DNA of 64,000 nucleotides from Trichuris trichiura (taxonomy: Eukaryota > Nematoda > Enoplea > Trichinellida > Trichuridae), in assembly GCA_037903355.1 (NCBI GenBank), contig JBAJFE010000014.1, forward strand, positions 7,777,924 to 7,841,923. The letters run 5' to 3'. This document shows, in pieces, positions 21,535 through 31,949 of the stretch. Both the position numbers and the translations under genes were made by a program. How positions within the stretch are numbered: the first letter of the stretch is position 1; each line of letters begins with the position of its first letter. The notes beneath the pieces were generated by a model. That model saw only the letters and a list, made by a program, of their open reading frames with translations, had not been told where the DNA came from and searched no databases.

Positions 21535-22517
21535 TGAAACACCTGAACTCGATTTTCTCAGGAAAAATTTCCTTCACAATTGAAAAGGAAGTAAGCAGGA
21601 AACTTCCCTTCCTGGATGTGTTGGTCCACCGAAATGCTACCTCTTTAAGAACAACAGTATACAGGAAACCAACGCATTCGGTCAGATACCTGCATTTCTC
21701 CTCACACCACCCCATGTCAGCAAAAAGGGGGATAGTGACAGGGACGGTGGACCGCGCCATCGCAATCTGTGATCCAGAATTCCTAAATTCTGAGTTAAAC
21801 CACATTGCGACGACGTTGGAGAAAAATGGCTACCCAAAAACCTTCGTTACCTCCACCATAGCGCGAAGGTTAAACCCGACCGGCGCCACTTCAAATAGTG
21901 AGGGGGATCCCCGTCCAGTCCTTACGATTCCTTACTACGTCGGCCTGGTGGAACACTTGCAATGTCTGGGACACCAGTACGGCTTCCGCATTTTCTTCAA
22001 GTCTTCCCCCAACCTTCGTTCTTTAGTCCGGAACGATAAGATCAAAGTTCCGTTCGAACAGAGACCAGGCGTCGTTTATGTGATTAATTGTGATTGCAAC
22101 GCCTCCTACATAGGAGAAACGGGCAGTACCTTATTTGACAGATTCAAAGAACACATGAATGCACTCAACAGCTACCGGACCGCGGAAGATGAGTTGAATG
22201 GAATATACAGGACACATCGGGGACGTCCAAGAACAATTCCACTATTACAAGCCACGGAAAAAGCGAAGAACACCTCCGCAGTCGCTGAGCATTCCTCTCA
22301 ATGCTCACGTGACCTGCACCCGACGATTATTTGCCGAGAGAGCCATTTCCGCCTCAGGCAAATAAAGGAGTCTCTGTTCTTTCGCAATAACACATCCATT
22401 AACCGTAACAAAGGGGTGGGGATCAGCTCGAAATGTACATCTGTTATCAGTAAAACGGGTTGTTGTCCCATACCGACTGGCGCCCTTTCAGTACCTATAA
22501 ATACCCTAACATCGTAG
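21534..22517 (+). pseudogene. 5'-truncated PLE ORF (RT thumb plus GIY-YIG)
   Basis: A continuous 327-codon frame covers the part downstream of the RT catalytic site (KHLNSIFSGKISFTIEKEV) through the GIY-YIG nuclease (GVVYVINCDCNASYIGETGS, FDRFKEHMNAL) and the basic tail (CSRDLHPTIICRESHFRLRQ). It has none of the stops of the neighbouring minus-strand copy and shows the unshifted C-run (five C where the other has four). Lacking the RT palm it cannot retrotranspose by itself. The internal ATG at 21534 is only where the fragment happens to begin. Confidence 0.8.
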
Positions 22518-22539
22518 TAAAAGTGACATACCACCATCG

Positions 22540-22570
22540 CTGACGACGGGACAAGGCTAGTCCCGAAAGC
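22540..22570 (+). ncRNA. Hammerhead-like motif, right PLE end
   Basis: Same sequence as the 19.7 kb copy (CTGACGA, CGGGAC/GTCCCG, AAAGC) on the plus strand, lying between the end of the GIY-YIG frame and the ATG of the next PLE unit at about 22699. This is where PLE hammerheads are known to sit, within the pseudo-LTR. Confidence 0.6.
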
Positions 22571-22865
22571 TACGAATCTGCTAAGTGATTGCTCTGAATT
22601 TTTCCTTAATAATTGCTCATCCATCCGTTGGTAGGGCATTTGCTTCGGTTTAATTCCAGACTCCATCAACGGGCAAGAGAACGTACCGTATAAAGAAGTT
22701 ATGAAAATCTATCGCCCCGTTAAGAAGCACCCTGTCTTCAACATATGTACTTACCTTCAATTGAAGTAGCTTCTTTGCAGTTTTAGTACTCGATAAACAC
22801 ATTAGCAAGTTTAAGCTAAGACACGTTCGAAGATCGGACTTCTTTGGCAACACGAGTAAAGTTTC

Positions 22866-23045
22866 ATGTTACCGCTTTTTCTGTTGTTTCGTTGGTGCGA
22901 AGTAAAAGGAAAAACGTTTTAATCGTACGTGGGTAACATAAACAGAGCTTTTGGAATTGACCTTATTCCGTTGCCAGTGAAGTGGTAATGGCCATTATAA
23001 CCGCAATACTTCGCATCGACGAAACAACAGGAAAAACTGTAACAT
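22866..23045. mobile_element. Foldback MITE, 39-bp terminal inverted repeats
   Basis: The 39-bp ends 22866-22904 and 23007-23045 are inverted repeats with about four mismatches (ctgttgtttcgttggtgcga versus complement ctgttgtttcgtcgatgcga). The total is 180 bp with no coding capacity. No clear target duplication, so the superfamily is unknown. Confidence 0.6.
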
Positions 23046-25815
23046 CAAGGAACGCTATCTTAGAATTTTAAAAGCCTTCCAAGCGGAACGAGGGCGCTAT
23101 CCCATTCTTCTTAAACGGCAGAGCATCATTGAACATGCTCGCGCCGGGCTAACCCAGACATAATAATAAATGAAAGCGTAACAACCATAGCAAGACGGTA
23201 AAATTCACTTTATAAACACTGAATAACTCCAAAAATAGCATATACCATTGTGGTCCGTTACCTGTACGTTGCGTATTCTTACGTTGAGTTTCAGTTCGGC
23301 CGTAATGCGCGCAAAACGCTTTTTTGAGATGGAGGAAGCCGCTGGTCGTCGACAGTTTCTATCATTTTCTATTAGGTTACAATGAACAAACTTGGGTGGA
23401 CTCCTAGCTCTTGGCTTAGCGTTTTGGGATTCATTTCCTTTTAAGTTAGCAACAGAAATCTGCTCTCCTGAAAGTTTAACAGAGAACGAGCAATCAGCAA
23501 GAACGACACTTTCGCCCATTAGAGAAACCCTGAAATACCACCTGACTAACAAATAAACCCATGAGTACAGTAATACGTTAAGCATTATCAAGGATTTCAG
23601 AGTTTACATTGCAAATACTAGTGCAGTAAGAACATTCTTCGTAGACTACATAGACAAAGCGCATTTGTCGTTTACTCTGTAATGTTTCAATATCCTTTCT
23701 GATTTGTCATCAAGAGACTTAAGAGGTCATAGCGGGTGGGTCTTCGTTTCTTTCCATGGAAGCAACCTTTAACTTTTCTTTCTTTATCGTTGCTTTCCGG
23801 ACGTACAGAGTCGCGCCATCAGTGTATTTATTCTGTACCATGCCCCTTATTAAACTGAAGTGAATACATTGTTTTGCCTACACACTTGCCAATGCAGAGG
23901 CAACAGACCCGTTCTGACGGAAACTACCGATGCACATGCTTAGACGGTCAACCAGGACGTTAGAATGGGATACTTCGGCGTATTTCACGAAAGAACTTTC
24001 GTACGATAGACTGAGCTAACTTTATAATGCAGCGTTGAAGGTTTCGGTTGTACCGACATTGAGCTCAGTAGTTAGACTGTCAAAGCTAATTTGTGAGACG
24101 CCATTGCTTTCGGGTCCTTCCAGTTTGCTGTCCACCAGTTTTACTGTAACTTTGCGAAAGCAGCGAAAAATGCAGGTTCGTGAGTTCCAACTTTTACGTG
24201 CCTTCTTACTGGACGACGCTCGCCGAGGCTGCGTGCAGATTACCGTTGATTCGCGTTAGCTGGTCTGTGATTTGAACCTGTTGAAGATTGTTTCACGCTT
24301 GTCCTGTCAATAAAGGAATTAGCAGCAGCGGTTACAAGGAAATCGCGATTGCCGATCGATTCGATCCTGGCAACTGCATGCAAACATCGAAGAGCATTGC
24401 TTATGAGCATTGCGTTCGGATGGAATACAGTTTTGAATTGGATAAGTATGCATTGCATTCGGCAATTACAACCGCAATTGCAGACAGATTCTATCGTGGA
24501 ATTTGTGTGGTGACGCCGATTGCATTGCAATGAAGCATTACATTACGATCGCATACAGTTTGCACTGCGCACGTGCGCGTGGCACGCCTTGCGTTTTTTG
24601 CATTGCATCTCATGCATGCGCTATACTTTGAACGCATGGACCCACCACATTTTCGGTCTATGACTTGCGCTTGCCGTTGCTTGTCGAAACTGCAATGGTT
24701 TTCTGGTGAAGCTGCTCGCGACTGATGAACGTCGTAAACATTTAGGAAGTTTTACTCGTTACGACAACGGCCGGGGATGAGAAACGAGGGCCCGTCAGTG
24801 CGACGACAAAAAAGCAGAAGCACACCTTAACACCGCTGTCCTGGAGGACAGAGAGCGCGGCGCGCTCACCATGGACACTGCCAAGTTGGAAGCTGGTAGT
24901 TTTCATAGTAGCGCTCCTGTTGCAAGGTCAGTCTTGGTATGATTCTTGCGGCGATGGACGGGAGCACTTTCACACCTCTGAAAGGGTTAGTGAATGGGGA
25001 AAAGCTTGCCGTTAACGCCGCTTATCGCGATGGTACAATAGCCGGGAAGGTCAAAACGAGCACTTCGGCCGTTGCTGCATGTTGCGGGTCCAAGCTGCCC
25101 TACGGTTACGAAGCGCTACTCCAAGAGGCCTGCTAGTAGGGGTTCCCGTTAATCTCCGCTGCAATTGCTGCGGTCTATTCTCTCCTGTTGGTACACACCT
25201 AACATCTGAACAAGTCTGCTGATTCGACTTAGCGTTGATCTCCACGCTGTCTCAGGAACCGATGTCCAATAGAAAGAGAGGCTAAAGTTGAACGACATGA
25301 GCCTGCCGTTTTTGCTCTTTTCGTTCTTTTCGCAAACTTACCGTACAACTGGTGCGGAGCAAACAAGAAAGATGCAGATTTTCTGTCCTGCTGCTGACAA
25401 ACGAACGAGCAACACTGTTAGCAAGTTCTAATAGTTCTGACCCACACCCGCAATATTTACCGTTTTTCTTGAACTATTTCTTCATTCCTGTGGCAATTAA
25501 TTCAAATAGCGGCAGCTAATCGCTCCCTCCACAGCCGGCTTCTAACTCAAAGGCTGCAGCCAAAGATGTGCGGCAGTCCCGTCGGAATGCTGAGAACGGC
25601 TCCAGAGAAAAGCCGAAGGCTCCTTAACAAAAGTTTGAGACTTGAACGAAATCTGCCCGAGAACATACAGTAACTTAGAGAGGTAAACAAGGAAAGGCAG
25701 GTTTGCCATGCTGTGGGTAAACAAATTCCCTGAGACATACTGTAATTTAGAGAGGTAAACATGGAGTTGCATGTTTTACTGTAAGTTAAAAACGTTGTGA
25801 CTCATACAGTAAAAA
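23046..25815. other. 2.8 kb without recognised element
   Basis: No protein motif or terminal repeat was recognised. A 128-codon ORF at 23205-23591 (minus) begins with a hydrophobic stretch (LLYSWVYLLVRWYF) but has no further support. 24340-24640 is enriched in the words gcaatgc/ttgcattg. 25660-25775 holds a partial duplication spaced 72 bp (acttagagaggtaaaca). Confidence 0.4.
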
Positions 25816-26008
25816 CTTGAGATTCACGGGTTTGGCCTGTTGGATGTATGTGTAAGTAAACTTCAAAATGCCCTACCAACGGATGGATGAGCAAATTGTA
25901 AGAGAAAATACAGAACAATTTGTATATCGTACGTTTCGGAACTGCTCGTGTTCCGTCGTCAGCAGTGTTGGGGAGAAGGTGATTATTCCACAAGGGGTTT
26001 ATATAGCG
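25816..26008 (-). mobile_element. PLE terminal fragment (left part of a foldback, split by hAT-B)
   Basis: Minus-strand sequence contains a TATAAACCCC segment, a hammerhead-like motif, the box aacggatggatgagcaaa (25872) and cttacacatacatccaacag. It matches 28845-29045 on the plus strand. Its continuation lies at 28544-28695, beyond the hAT-B insertion, as shown by the duplicated target atatagcg. Confidence 0.75.
25932..25962 (-). ncRNA. Hammerhead-like motif
   Basis: CTGACGA, CGGAAC/GTTCCG hairpin with loop acgagca, then AAACG (minus strand). Stem II differs from the 19.7 kb copy by a compensated G-C to A-T change. Confidence 0.6.
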
Positions 26009-28543
26009 CAGGGGTGGGGAACCTTTTTCGTGCCGCGGGCCGGATAGACGTTGACAAGACCGCTCGCCGGCCGGATAGAGAAAATGAAAAACAGCCTGCT
26101 TTATTTGCACGTATATTTATGAAGTCACCCCTAATGGGATGTTTGGAACTGCTTTTCCCTGGTGAGGCGTGCGATGTCAGCTCCTTCTGATGACGTTGCT
26201 ACTCGCAGCTGGTTCACCAGATTTGTGTCCGTGAGTCTGGTGCGCAGACGGCTCTTTGCGATGGTAAGTTTTGAAAAGAACTGCTCGCAGCAGTAGGTTG
26301 TTCCGAACACGGACGCGTATTTCAAAGCATGTCTCCTCAAAGCGGGGAATTCATCGTTGCTTATGTAACGCTTATAAAACTCAAGCAGCGGCAAGTTGTT
26401 GTATTTAGCTTTGAGCTCATCATCGCTTTGCAACTGAAGGATCTCGTGCTGCAGTTCATCGGGTACATCAACTGGTTCTGGTTCTACATTGAATGGAATG
26501 GCGAAGATGTTCAGTTGCATCTGTCTACTTTTCACATCATTGAATCTTTCGCCAAACGCCTCAAGTAGTTTGGCACATTCACCGGCATACTCTAATGTCG
26601 TAGAAGGCTGCTGTCCCTGGAGTGTAGGAAAATGTACCATGTTGCCCTTCTCAAGTTGCTGTTTCCACAGCCTTAATTTGGCTTCAAATGCTTTCAAGTT
26701 TGATACGAGTGAGCTGAGAAGCTGGTTCGGACCCTGCAGCTTGATATTCAGTTCCGACAGGTACTTGACAATGTCTACCATGAAAGCCAGGTCACAAAGC
26801 CACTTTCTGTCACTTAGTTCTCTGACAGGTTTGCTTTTGGCCTCCATGAACTGCTTAACTTCATCGCGCAGTTGGTAAAACCTCGTTAACATATTCCCGC
26901 GACTCAGCCAGCGAACTTCACAATGATAAACGAGATCACCATATTCGGAGGAAAGTTCATTCAAAAAATCTTTAAACAGGCGGTTATTCAGCCCTTTGCT
27001 CTTGATACAGTTTACGCACGACACGACTACTGACATCACATTGTTGAAACGCAGCGACCGTGCGCAAAGACTCTGTTGATGTATGATACAATGGCATACT
27101 ATCAAATCGTTCGGATCAAGACCGAGATTACTCATTTCCTTTTTAACAAATGCAACTAGGCCTTTTTGCAAGCCAACCAAGCGCCGTCCGTAGTCAGACC
27201 ACTTAATTTTTCAAACTTTAACCCGAATCGTTCCATTGATAAAACGAGTTTCTCAAATATGTCCTCACCCCTTGTAGTGCTATGCATGGCTTCCAGTGAT
27301 AACAGTTCTTCTCGAGTCTCAAACTCTGCAGTTATTCCGCGAAGGAAAATGGCCAGTTGAGCGGTATTTGTTATGTCCGTAGTCTGGTCACAAGCCAGGG
27401 AAAAAAATTCAAAGTTACCTGCAGTACGCTTCAACGTTTTTTCAATGTCGTCTGCTAAGTCAGTGATCCGGTCTGAACCAGTTCTTCGAGATAAGCTAAC
27501 ACTTTCGAAAAGTTTTTCACTGGCTGGTGCTAGTAACTTCGCAGCTGCCATCATGCACTCTTTCACAAATTCACCATCTGCATGGGGCTTCAACTTCTTT
27601 GCGATCATTTCGCTCACTACGTAACTCGTTTGAAGAACGCTGTACGCGTCGCAGTGTGGCCTGGTGAAAGCGGCTTGTTGCGACTCCAAATTCCGTTGAA
27701 GCGCCCTGATTCTATCCAGACGCTCTTGGCCTTTCAATTCCACCAATTTTCCATGTTTCGTGCTGCAATGCCGCTCCAGATTAGCTTTTTTCATAACAGC
27801 TACTGAGTCGCCACAAACAAGGCAAACGGGCTTGCCCTTAAGCTCCACGAAAAAATAGTCATTCGTCCATGTCTTTTGGAAAATTCGACACTCCGTATCA
27901 ACTTTTCTTTTCTTTGAACTGGCCATTTGTAGCGTTCGGTGAGCGCGAACACTAGCTTGCGATAAGCTGCACGAAACTTCAGGTTTCAGTATAACTTTAT
28001 GGGCAACTCAGAGCAAAAGGCAGACCTTTGGGACTATCCTGCAACCCAATTGTCAAGAACATAATCACAACTACAGAAAAGGAAATAACCTTTTTGTACT
28101 TCGAAGACGTAAAGGACAGGCAGCCGACAGAAAACGATGAGACCGATAGCAAGAGAACGCGAGAACGATGCCAGTGACTGCTGAGAGCAAAAAAAGCAGA
28201 AGTGCTCTAGCAAGCTGGACAGTCGTTATCTTGAACGACGCAATCGCCCACGCTACTGACGCGCGCAGGCGCACTATAGTGCCGCCTACTGTTGGTCACC
28301 GAAGACTGACAACGTCGGCTTGTCGACAGAGAGCTGTCAGCAACGCAGTCTTCCGAGCCAGCCTGACGCTCCCTGCTTGTTACGCAAGATATATGTTATT
28401 ACTAGGATTCACATACAGTACGTTTATCGCATTATGAAAAATAACTTCCCACAATCACATTTCACTGAATCTCGCATCCGTGCGTGGTTGCCCCAACGCG
28501 TGGGGGGAAAATGGTCTCGCGGGCCGGACGTTCCCCACCCCTG
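26009..28543 (-). mobile_element. Full-length hAT element, family B
   Basis: A 2535-bp element starts caggggtggggaacc and ends with the complement (ttccccacccctg), flanked by a perfect 8-bp duplication atatagcg (26001-26008 and 28544-28551). The 8-bp duplication and CAG..GGGGAAC ends are typical of hAT. It sits inside a PLE foldback. The transposase reads on the minus strand with a 617-bp leader from the right terminus. Confidence 0.92.
26131..27926 (-). pseudogene. hAT-B transposase (GTF2IRD2-like), single frameshift
   Basis: Starts MASSKKRKVD at 27926. Zinc-finger segment KGKPVCLVCGD to ERHCSTKH, then the catalytic block SLACDQTTDITNTAQL and LTTDGA, the C-x2-H motif VCHCIIHQQSL, VRWLSRGNMLTRFYQL, and the C-terminal block YCCEQFFSKLTIAKSRLRTR. 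One frameshift just after LTTDGA (about 27180), where a few bases are missing, separates 256 N-terminal codons from a 349-codon remainder. The block CDQTTD has Gln where the 10.9 kb copy has Glu. Otherwise uninterrupted, roughly 600 codons, so inactivation is recent. Confidence 0.88.
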
Positions 28544-28545
28544 AT

Positions 28546-28854
28546 ATAGCGCATGGGTACAATGGGTGTTTGATTAGTTGGGTAGGGCGCAGCATTGGAA
28601 CGTATTAATCAGCGCAGCCCATACTTCACTAACCTCCACGCCATTGTCGCGATTGATAGTGGAGTCGTTCTGGATGTACAGAGCCTCCTTAATACGCCTA
28701 AGATGTATTAAGGAGGCTCTGTACATCCAGAGTGACTCCACTATCAATCGCGACAATGGCGTGGAGGTTAGTGAAGTATGGGCTGCGCCGATTAATACGT
28801 TCCAATGCTGCGCCCTACCCAACTAATCAAACACCCATTGTACCCATGTGCTAT
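28546..28854. repeat. PLE foldback palindrome, 150-bp arms and 9-bp loop
   Basis: 28546-28695 and 28705-28854 are inverted repeats with only a few mismatches. Both strands encode the same GIY-YIG tail (KEALYIQSDSTINRDNG). Two truncated PLE copies are therefore joined head to head at 28700. Confidence 0.9.
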
Positions 28855-29100
28855 ATAAACCCCTTACCGAATAAAAACATTCTCCCTCATACTGCTGACG
28901 ACGGAACACGAGCAGTTCCGAAACGTACGGTATACAAATTGTTCTGTATTTTCTCTTACAATTTGCTCATCCATCCGTTGGTAGGGCATTTTGAAGTTTA
29001 CTTACAGATACATCCAACAGGCCAAACCTGTGAATCTGAAGATCTACTATGAAACTATTCAAGCCTGTTAAAAGACATCCTGTCTTTCGAAATCATACAG
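28855..29100 (+). mobile_element. PLE terminal fragment with start of next unit
   Basis: Contains a TATAAACCCC segment, hammerhead-like motif, box with complement of aacggatggatgagcaaa (28966-28984), and an ATG at 29049 opening KLFKPVKRHPVF. This resembles KIYRPVKKHPVF after the 22.5 kb PLE. The reading frame is lost soon after. Confidence 0.7.
28895..28925 (+). ncRNA. Hammerhead-like motif
   Basis: CTGACGA, CGGAAC/GTTCCG with loop acgagca, then AAACG, on the plus strand; partner of the 25.9 kb motif in the PLE foldback. Confidence 0.6.
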
Positions 29101-29311
29101 TAAAAAGTAAAATTAGCGCGCTGTTCCCGCTGAGCAGCCACTATTTCCTTTATGTAAACGTTGCTAGTGATGCTAGGAGCATTTACATGGCTGGTACAGT
29201 ATAATTACCTATAGTGTCTTCGTACGGGACCGTTTAATTTCATTTGGTTGCTTCTTTTTGTACGGATTTTTATGTCCCATTGAAAAAACTTTTATTACTA
29301 AAATGTCCGGA

Positions 29312-29341
29312 GCTTTCGGGTCATTCGAGACCCGTCATCAG
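29312..29341 (-). ncRNA. Hammerhead-like motif, canonical CTGATGA core
   Basis: On the minus strand CTGATGA, hairpin CGGGTC/GACCCG with loop tcgaat, then AAAGCT. An upstream AGCTTT could pair through AGC/GCT as a short stem III with a UU before the cleavage point. Confidence 0.6.
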
Positions 29342-29383
29342 CGGTCTTAATTACCTATACCTAAAGCTTTTATTCCACTACTT

Positions 29384-30420
29384 CAGGGGTGTGGAACCTT
29401 TCTGGTGCCGCGGGCCGTATAGCATACTTAAACGAAAAACAGCCTGCTTTATTTGCACGAAGGTTTATTAAGTCACCCTGTGGCAGATAACCCGGGGTTT
29501 AGCTCCGATAACGGTGGTTTGACCTAAGAGGGCAACGATACGGGCGCTCTTGTCGTAAACAGCGCTGGACGACGTTCCCCGTGCCCCATGACACGAAGCC
29601 TATGTCGAAAACAGGCATGGTCAACCAATGGCAGTGCGACCTGGCCAGACCCCGCGAACGGGACTATAAAAGGAGAAGGACGGACCACGGAGGGTCGGTT
29701 GGTAGGACCAGAAAAGTTGTGTGTTCGACATCGTTGTTTATACTCAGTTCGTTAGTGTTCCTCAATAAAGACAAAGCAAAGCCTTTGCGTGCTAGCAGCC
29801 TTACGCGTGCAAGTCCATATGTTGCATATAAACTACACGCCCCTAATGGGATGCTTGGGACTGCTTTTCCCTGGCGAGGAAACTCCGAGATAAAAGGCAG
29901 AATTTTGAGACAATTCTGCAACCCAGTTGTAAAGAACACAATTGCAACTGCAGAAAACGAAATAACCTTTCCGTACTTCGAAGACGTATAGGACAGCCGA
30001 CAGGCGCAAACCGTTGAGAACGATAGCAAGAGAAGGCGAGAACGACGCCAGTGACTACTGAGAGCAAAAAAAGCAGAAGTGCTCTAGCATGCTGGACAGT
30101 CGTTATCTTGAACAAAGCAATGGTCCACGCTACTTATGCGGGCACACACACTATAGTGGCGCCTACTGCTTGTCACCGAGGAATAACAATGTCGGTTTAT
30201 CGACAGAGAGTTGTCAGCAACGCAGTCTTCCGAGCCAGCCTGACGCTCCCTGCTTTTTACGCAAGGTTTATGTTCTTACTAGGATTCACATAAAATACAT
30301 TTATCGCTTTATGAAAAATAACTTTCTACAATCACATTTCACTGAATCTGGCATCCATGTGCGGTTGCCCCAGCGCGTGGGCGGAAAATGGCCTCGCGGG
30401 CCGGACGTTCCCCACCCCTG
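29384..30420 (-). mobile_element. hAT-B deletion derivative carrying a solo LTR
   Basis: Ends caggggtgtggaacc and ccccacccctg match hAT-B termini. The flanking octamers are cactactt and cactacct, an 8-bp duplication with one change. About 670 bp of hAT-B end sequence remain, with the transposase deleted, and a 359-bp LTR is inserted at 29479. Mobilisation would need a transposase from elsewhere. Confidence 0.85.
29479..29837 (+). mobile_element. Solo LTR of a retrotransposon
   Basis: Starts tgtggcagataacc and ends ataaactaca, with TATAAAAG at 29665-29672 and AATAAA at 29764-29769. Comparison with the uninterrupted site in hAT-B near 26126 (agtcacccctaatggg) shows a 5-bp duplication, caccc on the left and cgccc on the right. 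A second copy of the family lies at 37307-37675. The family's internal region is absent from the window; 5-bp duplication fits Ty3/gypsy. Confidence 0.85.
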
Positions 30421-30473
30421 CACTACCTGGACCAATTTTTCCCTTAACCAAACCCGTCTTGCTTTTTCTTCAA

Positions 30474-31109
30474 TTATGGAAACCTGAGTCTAAATGTAGC
30501 ATGAGGCGTTTGGTAGCTCGCACGCCTGGGTGGGAAAGACCGTGAGTCGCGCGAAATACCGGTTGCCTGAGCGAGGGAAGGTACGTAGGTGCGGATTAGA
30601 CCCGTGGAGATGTCCTTCCAAACCGAACGCGGGCTGTCTGCGAGTGGTTCTGCGATTAATCGCAAGGAAGAGTGACCCTTGACCCATTGGAGCTCTGGGT
30701 CTTCGCTTGCAGCTAGGGCAATCTCCTTATCTGAGAGTGCAGAATCGGTGCGGGTAGCGGCATAGGCCTCACGGGAGAGGGCATCAGCTACCACATTATC
30801 TTTCCCGCTTAAATGTCATACTTCGGTTTGCATGGACGTGATGTAATCGAGCTGTCGAATTTCGAGGTCTAACAGACCTTGGGAACCATTTTCAAACTCT
30901 CGAATGAGTGGCTTGTGATCACTAAAGATTGTCACTTCGCAGCCTTCAACGAAGGAGCGGAAGTGTTTCATCGCGGTGTAAACTGTGAACAGTTCGCGGC
31001 CGAAGGTGCTGAAACGCTTCTGACGTTCTTGCAGTCTCCTGGAAAAGAACGCTAGTAGTCTCCAGGCGGCAGCAACTGAACGAGTCGAGGCAACAGAGAG
31101 CACATGCAT
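30474..31109 (-). pseudogene. Ty3/gypsy RNase H and connection fragment
   Basis: Minus-strand frame shows the gypsy RNase H pattern AFFSRRLQERQKRFSTFGRE, TAMKHFRSFVEG and FSDHKPLIREF. After an in-frame TGA at 30816-30818 it continues as LSGKDNVVADALSRE. The frame continues into a zinc-binding-type integrase start (VWKDISTGLIRTYVPS) and then breaks down. No reverse transcriptase precedes it. It is from a different gypsy lineage than the 17 kb integrase, judging by the HHCC region. Confidence 0.82.
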
Positions 31110-31241
31110 CCCGTTTGGAAGGACATCGCCACGGGTCTACCCCGCACATACGTACCTTCCACGCTCCGGCAAGCGGTATTCCGCACGACTCACGGTCTTT
31201 CCCACCCAAGCGTGCGAGCTACCAAACGCCTCATGCTACAC
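31104..31241 (+). pseudogene. Inverted gypsy integrase N-terminal fragment
   Basis: VWKDIATGLPRTYVPSTLRQ and HGLSHPSVRATKRLML read on the plus strand, directly abutting the minus-strand RNase H fragment. The same segment occurs inverted at 30490-30620, so the two copies point toward each other. hAT-A begins at 31242, the next base after this fragment. Confidence 0.75.
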
Positions 31242-31949
31242 CAGTGCTTCCCAACCTTTTTTGAGCCAGGGCCCCCTTTCGCGACCTTCAACTTGCCGGG
31301 GCCCCCCGTCATTCTCCCCAACGTAATTCTCCTGCTTCTGTTATCCTCAGGTGCGCCTACTGTGGTTACGTTGTTGTCAATTTGTACAAGTAGTTCAGCA
31401 CTTGAAAGAGCCGGCAGAATGTAGAATTGATTTCGCTGCCTACCGTGTTTGCCAAAGAAAAAACAGTTAAGCCGGGCCATCTTTAAAAAGCTTATTAACC
31501 TGCGGATCTTCTCAGCCGCAAGTAGGACCCCATGGTTTGCGCTGTGAAAGTTGAGTGTGCGATTAATGGCTGGAAAACCTGGCGATGCGAAGTCGACGCT
31601 GAATTTCTTTTCTACACTAGAGCAAAATGGCTGGTAAGGAAGCCAGCCAGCTGCCATATACGGCGAATGCTCCTAGCGATATTCGAAGCCGTTAACGCCA
31701 TAAATTCTTTATTTGGCACTGAAGGCGTTCTTTTCGTATTACTGGACTTAAGCCGGCTAACTGCAGATCAGGGAGCATTCAGAGTACAAGCGCGGCATTG
31801 GGTTTCCTCTTCCTTAATTTTTCAGGCTGTTAGCAATGGTAGCGCAAATTGTAAGTGAGGCTGCGATGTTGTTCTCAGTGCTGCGCAACAATGAATCTAA
31901 ATTCAATATTTCCTCGGAGCAAGACGACAGCCGCTTGATCTTACCTCAC

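Larger units (their letters stand above)
19559..22703. mobile_element. Penelope-like elements in head-to-head inverted pair
   Basis: A minus-strand PLE copy (21534 down to 19559) and a plus-strand copy (21534 up to 22703) meet at about 21531-21534. The plus copy starts abruptly in the reverse transcriptase (KHLNSIFSGK), so the pair has arms of about 1.17 kb and a loop (about 20730-21530) with the rest of the RT. Both outer ends carry a hammerhead-like motif, the box aacggatggatgagcaa and the sequence cttctttatacggtacgttc. After the right end the next unit begins with ATGAAAATCTATCGCCCC, as expected for pseudo-LTR-bounded PLEs. Confidence 0.85.

Noticed and set aside
23205..23591. 128-codon ORF with a hydrophobic start as a small membrane protein gene
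   Set aside because: No motif, no supporting context, and a length expected by chance at this base composition; left as unassigned.
28546..28854. Transcription terminator or microRNA-type hairpin
   Set aside because: The palindrome codes for a GIY-YIG tail on both strands and is better explained as two truncated PLE copies joined head to head.
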